A stretch of 43,698 bases of DNA from Sphaeroforma sirkka (Eukaryota; Opisthokonta; Ichthyosporea; Ichthyophonida): NCBI GenBank assembly GCA_001586965.3, contig LUCW03001681.1, positions 1 to 43,698 on the forward strand. The letters run 5' to 3'. A model generated the notes under the pieces. That model ran no database searches. It saw only the letters and a list, made by a program, of their open reading frames with translations, and had not been told where the DNA came from. Within the stretch, counting starts at the first letter, position 1. Every line of letters starts with the position of its first letter. Shown in pieces: positions 1-32,105 of the stretch. The position numbers and the translations under genes are program-made.

Positions 1-19
1 GATGTTCACTGACACTCAC

Positions 20-21978
<21,959 letters not shown>

Positions 21979-22246
21979 AGGTATCTGTGTGGATTGGGTC
22001 TGTGTCTGTGTGAACTCATGCGCTTGGAGACCAAGCTGTGGCTGTGTAGAGTGGTACATCCTGATCCTGTTGGTTGCATCACACATGCTATACACGTACG
22101 TGCTGCATAAAGTGCTCAGTTATAAATCCGAGACACAATCGTTACCAATACTAACGTGTAGGAACATGATGTGTGTCTTTGATTTGTTGGTCGGATAAGC
22201 TGTTGTAGTTAACACCGTGTGCAACAATGTACTACGTGCGTGTATA

Positions 22247-22280
22247 TAGCCTCCTACTATAATTATTATAAGGAGGCTAT
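22247..22280. promoter_or_regulatory. Inverted repeat with AT-rich loop
   Basis: Arms TAGCCTCCT and AGGAGGCTA pair perfectly around an AT-only loop of about 15 bases, itself partly self-complementary. Confidence 0.6.
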
Positions 22281-22369
22281 GGTGTATACAACCGACTCAA
22301 CCCTAAACCCTAAATATGTCGTTCTTTTTTTTTTGTCTACAAAAATAACGGTCATTATGCGGTGTGCAA

Positions 22370-22388
22370 CTCCGCGATAATCGCGGAG
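22370..22388. promoter_or_regulatory. 19-bp near-perfect CG-rich palindrome
   Basis: CTCCGCGAT and ATCGCGGAG are perfect 9-bp arms around a single A. It stands out as CpG-rich in AT-rich surroundings and is a plausible dimeric transcription factor site. Confidence 0.6.
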
Positions 22389-22470
22389 ATCAATAGATAA
22401 TATTGAAACACGCAACAGGTGTGCTAGCATTACATACGCAGCATGCATGCGTTCTGTATGTGCGTATGTG

Positions 22471-22508
22471 ATGCACGGGTGGTTTTCAAATGCACGGGTG
22501 GTTTTCAG
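22471..22508 (+). repeat. 19-bp tandem repeat 31 bp upstream of the plus-strand start codon
   Basis: ATGCACGGGTGGTTTTCAA is followed directly by ATGCACGGGTGGTTTTCAG. The placement suggests a duplicated control site. Both copies contain an ATG upstream of the assigned start. Confidence 0.85.
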
Positions 22509-22539
22509 ATGTACAGTACCATAGTGATATCAGATAGAC

Positions 22540-23712
22540 ATGGAGGGCGATCCGCCCCCCCGCAGGGCTGATAATAACGACTCACCAGTTTCGACTGTTG
22601 TCCCAAATCCTAGTGATGAATCTATTCCAGCTGACAGTAAAACCGATGATGCACATCCCACTATTGAGGGGCTCTCTGCAGAGGAGTCGTCGATTAGGAG
22701 CCAATTGAATAGAAGACGGTCGTGCACACTCCCTATTAAACTCAGCAATGGCGGTACTGTGCGTGAACGCCCCAAGCCAGCGCAGTTGGATTTGGTTACC
22801 CATCTCCCCCACGGACCCAATAGCATAAGCAATGGTACCGCAGCAATCGCTAACAAGGAATGTCAAGAAGGCGTGTACTCACCGACGCGGGTTGTTGGGG
22901 GCACAAAACCCTTGAGGCGAGTGAGCTTTGCAGACATTAGCCATAGTGCTGATATAGATGCCACTACCCAGGCCATACTGAAAGGTGTGTTACCGAGAGT
23001 TTCTTCTATGCAATCAAGCTTGCAAATTAGTAGCCCTGTTATAGCGCTGTCAGCACCGTCGCAGGATGTTATCTCAGGCTCCCAACCAGTGTCCTTCGAA
23101 GTGGGACATCAGCGCTCCCGGATATCCTCGCAAGTACGCCCCGCAAAAGATGCTAGCACCTTCCCGCACACAGACTCGTCAATCGACCGCCCCGCAGAAT
23201 TTAGTAATGAAAACGTACCAACGGATCAATCACACTCACACTCACATCCATTCTCAAGCCCAATTTATCGAGGGATATTGCGCGAGACACGGCAATCGTC
23301 TCCGTTGGCCGTCTCGTTCGCCACAGATACCAGCAGCGGCCAGTCGTCCACCCGGTCAGACCTTGCCATGCCCAAGTCATTTGGCCAGCTACCTGCCACT
23401 TCCAATTCCAATAAGCACAGCAGTGCACAACATCCTGTGGAAACACGATACAAGCCTATTGCCAGACCCGCATCCACGTCTGCTATACCTACCACAGCCT
23501 CTTCGCCAAGTCGCTCGCGCCCTATATCCACCGAGCATGTTACCGATGACAAGACTAGGGATGCGGGCGGTACTGGGCCCTATCAGCGTACCTCTGTGGT
23601 TGATGGTCACCTGTCACACAGTTCATTCACAACACCCAATAGCGGCTCCAATTTCTTTGGTGTGTTTGGCGTACTATCACCTAAAGCAGCCAAGCATAGA
23701 TTTCCCAGTCAG
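22540..23712 (+). CDS. Plus-strand gene, exon 1
   Basis: 1,173 nt, 391 codons, starting MEGDPPPRRADNND at an ATG with G at +4, and ending KHRFPSQ at a consensus donor CAG|GTAAGT (phase 0). Disordered. It contains RRVSFAD and two weaker VSF strings (PVSFEV, LAVSFATD), a His/Ser stretch SHSHSHPFSS, and many SP/TP sites that could be phosphorylated. Confidence 0.85.
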
Positions 23713-26700
23713 GTAAGTGTGCAGTGTGATGCACAGTTGATACAGCTACTGATCTCGCAGTTACTTTACAAGATGCACGGTACAACCATACTAGTTCTCG
23801 ACACTCCTCATAGTGTCCGCAATTGACACTCGGTAAAATCGCTAGAATCTACAGACAAACTAAGTATTGCTTGTTTTGTTTTCACTGCGAACCTACACTC
23901 ATACACCCCATATGGTACACCACAGACCGAGTCACCCAAAGTGGGTTTCTTCAGACGGCTGACTTCCTCTCGATTTCACAGAACGCCCCAAGGCAGCCCC
24001 TCAGATGGGACTACGAGCAGTTCGCTCATCTCACCCGATTCCCTCGGAACAGACTCGCCACGGTATGTCCAAGCTATATTACACAATCGAAGATATTGCT
24101 AAGTAAATGTCTAGTCTATCTCTTTCTATATCAGGTTCCACAGGCTCCATTGACAGTACTATTTCGTAAAGTGGGATGAGTTCGAACATAGATCTTCGAT
24201 CTTTTACACGTATACATGGGTTTCGATGTGCTTGTAGCCGTGGCCGTTTTCTATAACAGTGTTGATGGCCGTTGAGCTTTCATAGATGGCGAAGACGACG
24301 TTCTTGTTGGTGTTAAACACGTACGGCAATTCTTTCCACGCTACATGTTATGGCCAGAGAAACTCAATCTCTACACAGAACTGTAATGCTATCATTTTCA
24401 TTCTGCTTTAGTGTCATAGTACAATATCAGTACGACAAAGCTGCAAAAAGTGCGGATCTCAGGCATCTGCTCCATACGCAGTACACTTGTCGTGTGTAGT
24501 ACCAGTGTATACTCGGCTGCCCGCGGATGATGGAGACTGCGTTTGAAGACTATTTCATCTGCTATTGTCCCTTGTAGTCACATATTAATTGGTTTCTTTC
24601 ATACGTGCACGGGTGCATGACACACTTGCTTGTCCCCGAACCTGTATGTCACCCGATACGGCAGGAGGCATGGGAGATGTTGAATATTCAATAGTCTATC
24701 TTTGTTTTCTGTTGATCGTCTATTTTCTTTTTCTTTTTTTCGTATACGTACTGGCGCGCAGAACTCTTGCCACTCCTCGCACTGTTACACCACCTAGCAC
24801 AGCACAAGCTATGGGAGGCTTTGAGTACCCTGGAAGTTTCGATGCAACAGACAGCAATTCACCACAAGATCTCAATTTACCGGCGCAGCGAAGGTATGTC
24901 AGAGATTTCCGAAAGTGTGTTTTTTTTGTAATCAAAGGTTGAAGAGTTTCTATTTTTTTCTTTATGATTTCAGTCTGTTGTACCGCAATACAGCTTTTAA
25001 AGCCAGTATGTGTGCACCCTTCTTTGCTTTGTATCTTGCTCGTTGCGTTGTAAATGTGGATAGTATATATACACAGCTGCTTATGTGCATTGTGCCTGAC
25101 TCTTCCTGCAGGCGAGCGAGCAGCTCCAGCGTGTCCGTTGAACCAATCAAGACCAGTGCTGTGCATACCAGCAGTACCGTGGGTAAGGCTTCAAAAAATG
25201 GCCGAAATTTTAAATGTGGTGCGAGGTTTAGTCCTCGTTCCGTAGATCTGGTGAGTCCTGATTCTAGAACCTCCAACTCGTCGTCCCCGAGGAGAGGGAC
25301 GACTCGATCACCTAGGAATGTGTTGGCCACAGTATCGTATGCTGTGGGTGACGCAATGTTCGAGCCAATAGTCAATCCAACGAACAATGCGCGGAAGGCG
25401 TATATCCCGAAGCAGAATGATCTGCCGGAGAACATGGACCAGGATATCGCTCTGGATGCGTCGTTTCAGGTATGTGTTGCCGGGCCGAGGGCGTTCGTGA
25501 TTGACCTGGCAACCTCGTGATGTAGCATGCGACTCCGAATTTGACATGTTCGTTGTCCTATAGTTCTCAACATCGGGTGCAAGCATTTTGTTGTGAGTGT
25601 ATTTAAATCTGCTCTGCTTATCGCATTGACTCTGATTCAAATGTAGGTTTTCAATGAGGATGCCGATTGGGTTCCTATTTGTCGTTGATTTGTACCTTAA
25701 TCTAGCCCATTTGGAGCGTTATTAAGAAGACAGTGTATTCTAGTTTCAGATGTGACTATTGCAGTCCGCAAAATAATAGTTTTCTTTCACATGAAGTAGA
25801 TTTTTGTTTATTACACGTGTCTGCAATTAGCTTGGCGAAATTGGTCTCATAATTGAACGATGCGAAAACAAAAATATGATATTGTCACAGCCTCAACTCT
25901 TCTACGAAGAGTCGATTTCGAGTTCATCCTCGATAATATGATCATATCAAAATACAAACTGACATATCGTACATTGCTGACTTCGCATTTCCTCAAACGC
26001 GCACCAGGTTTATCGAGTGATGATCGTAAGGAACAAAACGAAGAACGAAGAGTTACAGTTCAAGTATGCGATCAAATCAAGTAACTTGTGTATACTGAAA
26101 CTGACTGTATCTGGCGTGGCGTTAGTGCCGGTGAAGGCCCGCTCGACCGGTGATGGAATCCCTATATATATATACAAGAACCTCAAAGCGATCAATCTAA
26201 AGGGTATGTTAGATGGAGGAGTACATGCGCTCCTATGAATTTATGCATCCAATATATTGTGTACAAGACACTTGGTCAGGCACACATTCTTTGCATAATC
26301 CATATAGCACCATGTCCATGGCAGTGAATGAATTTTGATTTTGTTATTTTACAAGGTACACGGTTAAGCAGCTTACCTCCGCGTCGTCGACGTATCAGTA
26401 TTCGCGTTGCTCTGAGTTGACTGCTATTTCATATAATCCGCAGGTTATATGGCTATACACCCGTCACTTCCTGTCGTCAATGCTGAGTACGCGGGTTGTT
26501 CTGATTTTATTAAATTTTTATATAAACTACAGGACACATGCACAAATATCCGACTCGCCATGTACGCAATGCTCGCATTGCTATGATTTTTTTATCTAAT
26601 GAGTAATCTACGAGTGAGGCGACTGTGCACGGGGCGTGTTAATATGTTGTAAACTGAAAAGAAGGCATGCTTACATTGAATTTGTTTTGTGGTTGCAAAT

Positions 26701-27458
26701 GCAGATCCCAAGAAGGAGAAGAATATCAAAATAGTGGCATTTGAATTTAGGGAAGGTGGGGCCACAGATGTCCTCGCAGTGGCTTCGCATGAGTGTTCGG
26801 AGATAATTGCCAGGCTTAAGGTATTTTTTGTAGTAATGCTTTCAATCGTGTCACTCCTCTCGAAATGCTTCAAAGAACTTGAGTAATGAAAAGTCTTGAG
26901 TGTTTTCGCTTTGCAAGCACCATATGCAACTGCTTAGTACCTTCGCCGAGCGACTTTGTCATTCGCGTTTTCGAAGCCAATATTTGTACTTGGCTATACT
27001 TTAATTTTCTTAGGTTAGCACTAGACTTCAGAACCAGCTAATTCTTACAATGGCCTAGTGCGACATATGCAGTATACTTGAAGTGAGATGGGTAGGGTTG
27101 CCTCGTTGTGACCATAGCTATCGTTCTTATTGTCGATTAAGACGTCTGATACTTATTTGTTCGAGTATTGGGTATGAACATGTGTGCAGACCTCGCTTGT
27201 TATTCCCTCCGAGTTTAAAACTTGGAATAGGCTGAGATCCGCTTGTATGTTCCCGTGAGGGGTGAATCGAGTACTCTCCTGCAATGGGAAGCAGCTTTTT
27301 GTAGCCTGATCTTGGAAGGTTGAACGGACAATGAAATAAATATAGCAGCTACGCTTGGCAACGTCTTAACAGTTCACTCAAGCGTTTCACAATCCACTTG
27401 CGCACATAATATTCAGATGTTACTGTGGAAGGCAAAGTACAGTGGCCACTACCGATGA
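22540..27458 (+). CDS. Unrecognised protein with PP1-docking motif and C-terminal PTB/PH-like domain (7 exons, about 717 aa)
   Basis: Seven exons with consistent phases join into 2,154 nt including the stop. Residues 1 to about 590 are Ser/Thr/Pro-rich and probably disordered. Residues 126-132 read RRVSFAD, matching the PP1-docking RVxF motif (the same VSFAD string is known in PPP1R3 glycogen-targeting subunits) and also a PKA-type RRVS site. From about residue 598, alternating strands (LCILKLTVSGVALVPV, IPIYIYKNLKAI, IKIVAFEF, TDVLAVASHEC) are followed by a helix (SEIIARLKMLLWKAKY). That layout resembles a PTB or FERM-F3 fold. The carbohydrate-binding module of PPP1R3 is not seen. A scaffold bringing PP1 to a membrane or receptor tail is one guess. 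The gene was not recognised by name. Confidence 0.75.
23926..24062 (+). CDS. Plus-strand gene, exon 2
   Basis: 137 nt with acceptor CACCACAG and donor CG|GTATGT. Encodes TESPKVGFFRRLTSSRFHRT then PQGSPSDGTTSSSLISPDSL. The KVGFFRRL string is basic-hydrophobic, and the rest is Ser-rich. Ends in phase 2. Confidence 0.8.
24605..24690 (+). pseudogene. Decayed duplicate of exon 3
   Basis: The DNA reads CACTTGCTTGTCCCCGAACC...GGCATGGGAGATG, aligning with the exon 3 string beginning ACTCTTGCCACTCCTCGCAC. The frame reads RTCMSPDTAGGMGDVEYS against RTVTPPSTAQAMGGFEYP in the real exon. The copy lacks an AG acceptor and meets a stop soon after. It looks like an exon duplicate that has died within the intron. 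Confidence 0.65.
24762..24893 (+). CDS. Plus-strand gene, exon 3
   Basis: 132 nt with acceptor GCGCAG after a long T-rich tract and donor AAG|GTATGT. Encodes TLATPRTVTPPSTAQAMGGF then EYPGSFDATDSNSPQDLNLP. Phase 2 in and out. A decayed copy precedes it by about 150 bp. Confidence 0.78.
25112..25469 (+). CDS. Plus-strand gene, exon 4
   Basis: 358 nt with acceptor TTCCTGCAG and donor CAG|GTATGT. Encodes RASSSSVSVEPIKTSAV, then a basic Ser/Arg region (SPDSRTSNSSSPRRGTTRSP), then NVLATVSYAVGDAMFEPIV and DLPENMDQDIALDASFQ. The last part is more ordered and may lead into the folded domain. Internal GT sites (for example at GTGG|GTAAGG) are possible alternative donors, but the frame stays open. Confidence 0.8.
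26008..26203 (+). CDS. Plus-strand gene, exon 5 (first half of the PTB/PH-like domain)
   Basis: 196 nt with acceptor GCACCAG and donor AAGG|GTATGT. Encodes VYRVMIVRNKTKNEELQFKY then LCILKLTVSGVALVPVKARS and GIPIYIYKNLKAINLK. The alternation of strands, and the phrase L-x-V-x-x-x-G-V-x-L-V, are typical of the opening strands of PTB, PH and FERM-F3 folds. Ends in phase 1. Confidence 0.75.
26380..26590 (+). repeat. Diverged tandem repeat of about 83 bp in intron 5
   Basis: Three copies of a block of the kind ACGTATCAGTATTCGCGTTGC then TCTGA occur at about 26,385, 26,475 and 26,557. They follow the same habit of diverged tandem growth as the REV3 introns. Confidence 0.5.
26705..26820 (+). CDS. 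Plus-strand gene, exon 6 (second half of the PTB/PH-like domain)
   Basis: 116 nt with acceptor AATGCAG and donor AAG|GTATTT. Encodes PKKEKNIKIVAFEFREGG then ATDVLAVASHECSEIIARLK: two beta strands, a conserved-looking H-E-C, and the start of the closing helix. Confidence 0.78.
27417..27458 (+). CDS. Plus-strand gene, exon 7 (last)
   Basis: 42 nt with acceptor ATATTCAG in phase 0. Encodes MLLWKAKYSGHYR and a TGA. It extends the helix IIARLK with MLLWKAK, as expected for the final helix of such a fold. No polyadenylation site is certain; an AATAAA lies at about 28,024. Confidence 0.55.
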   Translation: MLLWKAKYSGHYR

Positions 27459-30280
27459 TGCATGCATCAGCCCGGGCATTCCGATCCCAATAATCAAACT
27501 TAAGCGGGACACCATCAGCGACTTACTTCGTTGTGCGCATACAAAGCCTGTCTACAACTCTTTACACAATGTTTTCAAGTACTATGCCCCCGTATCTTTC
27601 TATCAGCCAATAACTGGCATTGTTGTATTTTCGCCGAAAATCTTCGCGGGATCTCGAATATGCCGGAATATACCAGGCCCAATACAAGTGACCTGTACCA
27701 AATTAGGACAAATTAAGTATATTCCCTAGTGATTAATTAATAATAATGATACAAGTTCAAGCTTATCCGCTAGTGGTCTATTAAAAATATAGTTTGAATT
27801 CAAACTTCTATCTGAGTGATGCTATCAAAATAGAATTTTGCCATCAGCTTGTGTTGTTGTGAAAACCTCGCGTATGTTATCGGTAATCAATATTACGCAC
27901 GACTGCAAATACACACATATTAAAATGTGTAGATTTTGTACGTACATGTATATGCAGTCCGTATCTCAGTATACAGTACACCTATCGGGACGTTGAAAGG
28001 TACAATATTATTGTAACTTCCTAGAATAAAACTAGCCATGTAGAAATTCAGCGTAACTCTGCCTATCAAGAATCATGAAATAACGCCATCACGTCAACTT
28101 AGATGGAGAAACTGGTAGCCCAATCACTGAATGTAGATGGGAAGACCGTCGTTTGGTTTAACGAGTGTCCCGATCGGCCGGCGAGGGAATTGTATATACA
28201 GCAGCGGCCGACTATATTCTTATTGACAATATGCTATACAGTAAAGCCAATAATCAAACGGCTTGAGGGGCAAGGACAAAGGTCGTAAACAAGTAATGTG
28301 ACAGTAATCAGGCAGTGAAAGGGTCGACGCAGGTAGAAAATCATAAGCGAGCATGTTGCATGCAACACCTGTTCAAGATCAGCGCACTCTTTTAGGTATA
28401 AAAGCTGATGTGCGATCAACCGCGAAAGTGTCAGTCGCTAAGGCATCAATTTCACTTGTGTGCGTGTGCAAAGAAACGAAGAAACAGACCCTACAGATAT
28501 GGTGCAACTTGTTGGTGGGCGCGCTGTTCGACAACGATAAACAATACGATTGGGAGCCACTGCAAACAATCCGGTATCTGTGGCGAGCACTGAAGTACCA
28601 AAAAAGAAACCAATATACGTACACCAGTAATTCCTACCTTGAGATCACGAGTGGATGATGATCTGCCTAGCGATTCTGAAATACAACCAGCAGAAAGTTT
28701 TCATCGACTTCTGCGATAGGTAGTACTATAGGAGACTGTATTGAATGTGTATATTAAAAAGTAGGCACAGTATTGAAACAAATTGATGTAGCAAGCATAC
28801 AAGCGGTGTATGGAAGTCGTACACCTGAGTCTCTTCGTAAATTATTCAAGCGAGAGCTTCAATCTTGATTCTTCTGGATGACAGTTTGATTTTATGGTCT
28901 CCCACTCACCTGCCCATCGTGCGAATGCAACAACTCTGTAAACCGGAGATGGTCAATTAGACTACGCGCACGCCATATAGTCGGCCATAAGAGCTGCTGC
29001 AATATACTGTATCGTTATTTCGTATGTAAATACTGTGATGAAATTTCCAGTTGTGACCTGAGCACAATTGGTGCTTTTCTCCCTGAGCATGTGCAGTTCG
29101 TTGCTAAGATCAACAATATTTAGAACCAGTTTCTAGGGTTTGGTACTATACGCAAATATATTTGTCTGGCACTCTCAAGCATCCAGATTACGTATAGCTT
29201 ACCAGGTTGTAGTCTTTCAATTGTTTGTGGGAAACATCTAAGTGCAGTTATATATGTATTCAACCGAGCTGCACGACCGTATCGTAGTTTGGGAATTCAG
29301 CAGCTCAAGGCTTGTATCGTAAAATAGTGTCATAATTAAAAATGCGACGCAACCCAATAGTTTTTACCGACAATGTCATAGATAGGCTCTAGGTAAGCAT
29401 ATTGCGCAATTCTCTGTAATGCATCTAAGTCGCATGTTGTAGTCCAAAGTTGTAGTCCAAAACAATTATACTGATCTACCTGTGTATACACGTCAGCTGA
29501 TTACAACTATAAATGAACTTGTAAATGGTCAAGAAAGCACCCATCAAAAAAAAATGTTTTTCCTTCGATATGGAACGAGATAATATCAATTTAGGAGACG
29601 AGCTAGTAAATAAGTTGCACCGGATATAGATAGCTAGATAAGGTGTGTCTGCTAAAAAGTTTTTTCTTGTATTGGTCGATGCCCCAGTACCAATAAATCC
29701 TCGCACTTTCACAACAGCTGTTGATATGCGTCAAAAGAAGCAAGCCATGATATTGATTTCAGGAGGAAAAAAAACTTGGCGATATAAATGGAATTGAGCT
29801 TTGCTCATACTATTCTTTGAAAGTTGTTTACCCAGATTTGTCTTAGTCAATTCTTGTAAACTACACTTTTCAAATTTGTTCAGCTTTCTCTCATTCAGAT
29901 ATGCAGCTATAGATGTGTACGTGTCATATTTATTTTACCGTATCGACTACAAAATTGTGTTAGGAAGGCGAACATTTTAATAGTATATTGAATGCTACCA
30001 ATTGATAGTCTCTACGGTGATGGCAAGAGTCTCTACTTTGGGGGACGCGCAGACTATTGAGGGAACCGTATTACCAACGTATTTTTATTGTATGCAGTAT
30101 TGCATTTTGAGGACGTACATCAAGATCCAAATACGAGAGCTAGTTTTGTCTTTGAAGTGAGCCATCGTAGTTAAAGCTGATGTTTTGAAACGATGGACCA
30201 GCAGCAGAATCTGAATCTTCCTAAGTTTTTTTTTAAGGTGATATATTGTGAGAATAGTACATGGATAACTCGGATAACTA
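27459..30280. other. Gene-poor stretch with two coding-looking frames
   Basis: No gene is recognised. Plus-strand frames at 28,103-28,200 (MEKLVAQSLNVDGKTVVWFN, then ECPDRPARELYIQ) and 28,394-28,658 (IKADVRSTAKVSVAKASI, then LWRALKYQKRNQY) look coding in composition. The second begins after a plausible acceptor (CTCTTTTAG). Their phases do not join with any donor I could choose, so they are not called as a gene. The rest shows nothing. Confidence 0.3.
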
Positions 30281-30284
30281 TGAT

Positions 30285-30354
30285 GATATGCACTCTGTGA
30301 TATGCACTCTGTGATATGCACTCTGTGATATGCACTCTATGATATGCACTCTGT
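30285..30354. repeat. 14-bp minisatellite, five copies
   Basis: GATATGCACTCTGT is repeated five times in perfect register, with one change (CTCTAT) in copy four. Confidence 0.95.
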
Positions 30355-30479
30355 GTGTGTTCCAGCAATTTGTTGTAGTCGAGAACCGTGTCGGTGGCTG
30401 TTTAGAGCCTGCCATGTAGGCCCCTGGCGATATTGTTGATACCATATGTGTATTGGAGGTCTCTTGGTAGAGATGCTGC

Positions 30480-30623
30480 GATTGATATGTACGGAATAAA
30501 GATTAATGCGATACTTGATCCTGGTTCTCAAATATTATGTATCTCTCATCGTGTAACGCTTATGTGTGACATAAAAACTTCTTTCTTAACCTTTACATTA
30601 GACAATGATAGATTTAGATATTA
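30480..30623 (+). mobile_element. Short retropepsin-like fossil fragment
   Basis: A plus-strand frame reads GIKINAILDPGSQILCIS, the look of an LTR-element aspartic protease around its active site. Only this scrap is seen, with no partner domains beside it. Probably a decayed remnant of a retroelement other than the two described below. Confidence 0.45.
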
Positions 30624-31307
30624 ATATCTTATTTAAAAGTAATGTATATAACTGAACTCCAGGACCTGCTATGATGTCATAGCCTCCCCCCCGCCCCGCC
30701 AGCTTTAAGCTATCGAATAAAGTACTGCCTGGGTACCATCGTGGAGAAAGAGTGAGAAAGTAAGCAAGTGCGGTGTAAAACTTAAGGTAATAAGGTATGT
30801 AAATACTTATAATGTTTCAAAATATTATAGCATGTAAATACTCCTCACGTGTGTGAACGTGTGTAAGTCTACCCTTGTTTGCTTGATATTTCCTGTGCCA
30901 CCCGTTTGTTGGTGTACACGCTTTTGTGTCATAGATTTTGGAAGTGTATCTTTATAGAGAGAAGACCAAAACTCAAGACCAGAGTAAGAGTGCGTAGCAA
31001 TCTTATCGGCTTGAGGAAAGAGCTTGTCTTTTTCTTTTTACGAAGGCGTTTCCGCCATTTCTTGTTGATACTTTCTAAGTTATCAGGGTATCCAAAGCCT
31101 AAAGACGTAAGGATATAAACCTCATTGTCGTAAAACAATGTTTTGTAATGGATAGTTCCGTTAACGGGGTTTACACCTATTATCTTTTTAACCTCTTGTT
31201 CAAGGGGTGCAATATCATCATATGTTCAACAGAGTGTTACTTGATCACTCGGTATACGAGATAAGCCCACAGCATTGTTAATCTCGCATATAAATTTTAT
31301 ACCTAAG

Positions 31308-31700
31308 GTGTTTGTACTAGTGTTCAGCCGCTTGAGCTAGCCAGGGCAAAACCTCATATGGTCAGTATGAGAAACCATATGCGGAACACTTTAACACTTC
31401 AATGCTTTTCTATTTCAACTTCTCTGCAACTTAATCTCACGCTGATCACCTGATGCTTTTCCGCATAGGTTGTGACTCACATAGAACCGCAGCTATCATT
31501 AGAATGTTGCGGTTGACAGGATTAATCCACTCTCAGGAATTGGTTGAGAAACTTAATCTGCTCTCGGAAGTCGGTTAAGTGATAACTCACTTGAGAGTAA
31601 TTTGAACAACTTGATTAGCTCTCGGGAGTAAGCTGACTCTGATGACTTCCATAAATCAAAGATGGTTTCTTGCTGTAAAATCTGGCCTGAGACCTGTATT
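31308..31700 (+). repeat. LTR-like repeat, plus orientation
   Basis: Begins GGTGTTTGTACTAGTGTTCA and shares about 85 bp with the inverted copy ending at 33,578. A second short plus-oriented copy of the same start lies at 32,066. The right border is unclear. Probably an old, diverged LTR. Confidence 0.5.
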
Positions 31701-32065
31701 CTCTAACTCACCTCAATTTTACAATCAACAAGGGCTGAAGTCTGAAGGCTGAAAATTGGAAACTGAAGACTAATGAAGGTTGAAGACTTAAGACCTGGAT
31801 TTTGAAATTGTTGACTCTGTAGGTGGATTTGGCGATAAACGTTGAACCAATGTATATTTGTCGAAGACGTTTACGAATTGGTCCTGTTGAGTATTGTCTC
31901 CTGAAAATTGTTGAACTGGCGTGGATAATTCTGTACGTGGACAGGAGTCACAATTTCGCAGGTAAAAATACTCGAGATTTTCTTGAAAAAATAAATACAT
32001 TTTGCTTACTGAATCGGTGTGGACTGTGGCGTGGATGCTAGGGGACCTCACCTTTGGTTTCATAC

Positions 32066-32105
32066 CCAAGGTGTTTGTGCTAGTGTTCAGCCGCTTGGGC
32101 TTGGA
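32066..32105 (+). repeat. Partial copy of the LTR-like start
   Basis: CCCAAGGTGTTTGTGCTAGT and TTCAGCCGCTTGGGCT match the 31,308 copy with few changes and then diverge. Confidence 0.6.

Larger units (their letters stand above)
21979..22539. promoter_or_regulatory. Head-to-head intergenic spacer, probable bidirectional promoter
   Basis: Only 561 bp separate the REV3 start codon (minus strand) from the start of the plus-strand gene. The spacer contains an inverted repeat TAGCCTCCT...AGGAGGCTA (22,247-22,280) and a telomere-like AACCCTAAACCCTAAA (22,299-22,314). It also has a palindrome CTCCGCGAT-A-ATCGCGGAG (22,370-22,388) and a tandem 19-bp repeat (22,471-22,508). Promoter function is inferred from the layout. 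No start site can be placed. Confidence 0.6.

Noticed and set aside
25648-25690. Alternative last exon of the plus-strand gene after CAAATGTAG, reading VFNEDADWVPICR and a stop
   Set aside because: It would remove the well-formed PTB/PH-like exons 5-6, whose phases fit. It could still be a minor splice form.
27442-27729. Plus-strand frame beginning MATTDDACISPGIPIPII
   Set aside because: It overlaps the proposed last exon in another frame, has no fitting acceptor, and resembles no family I know.
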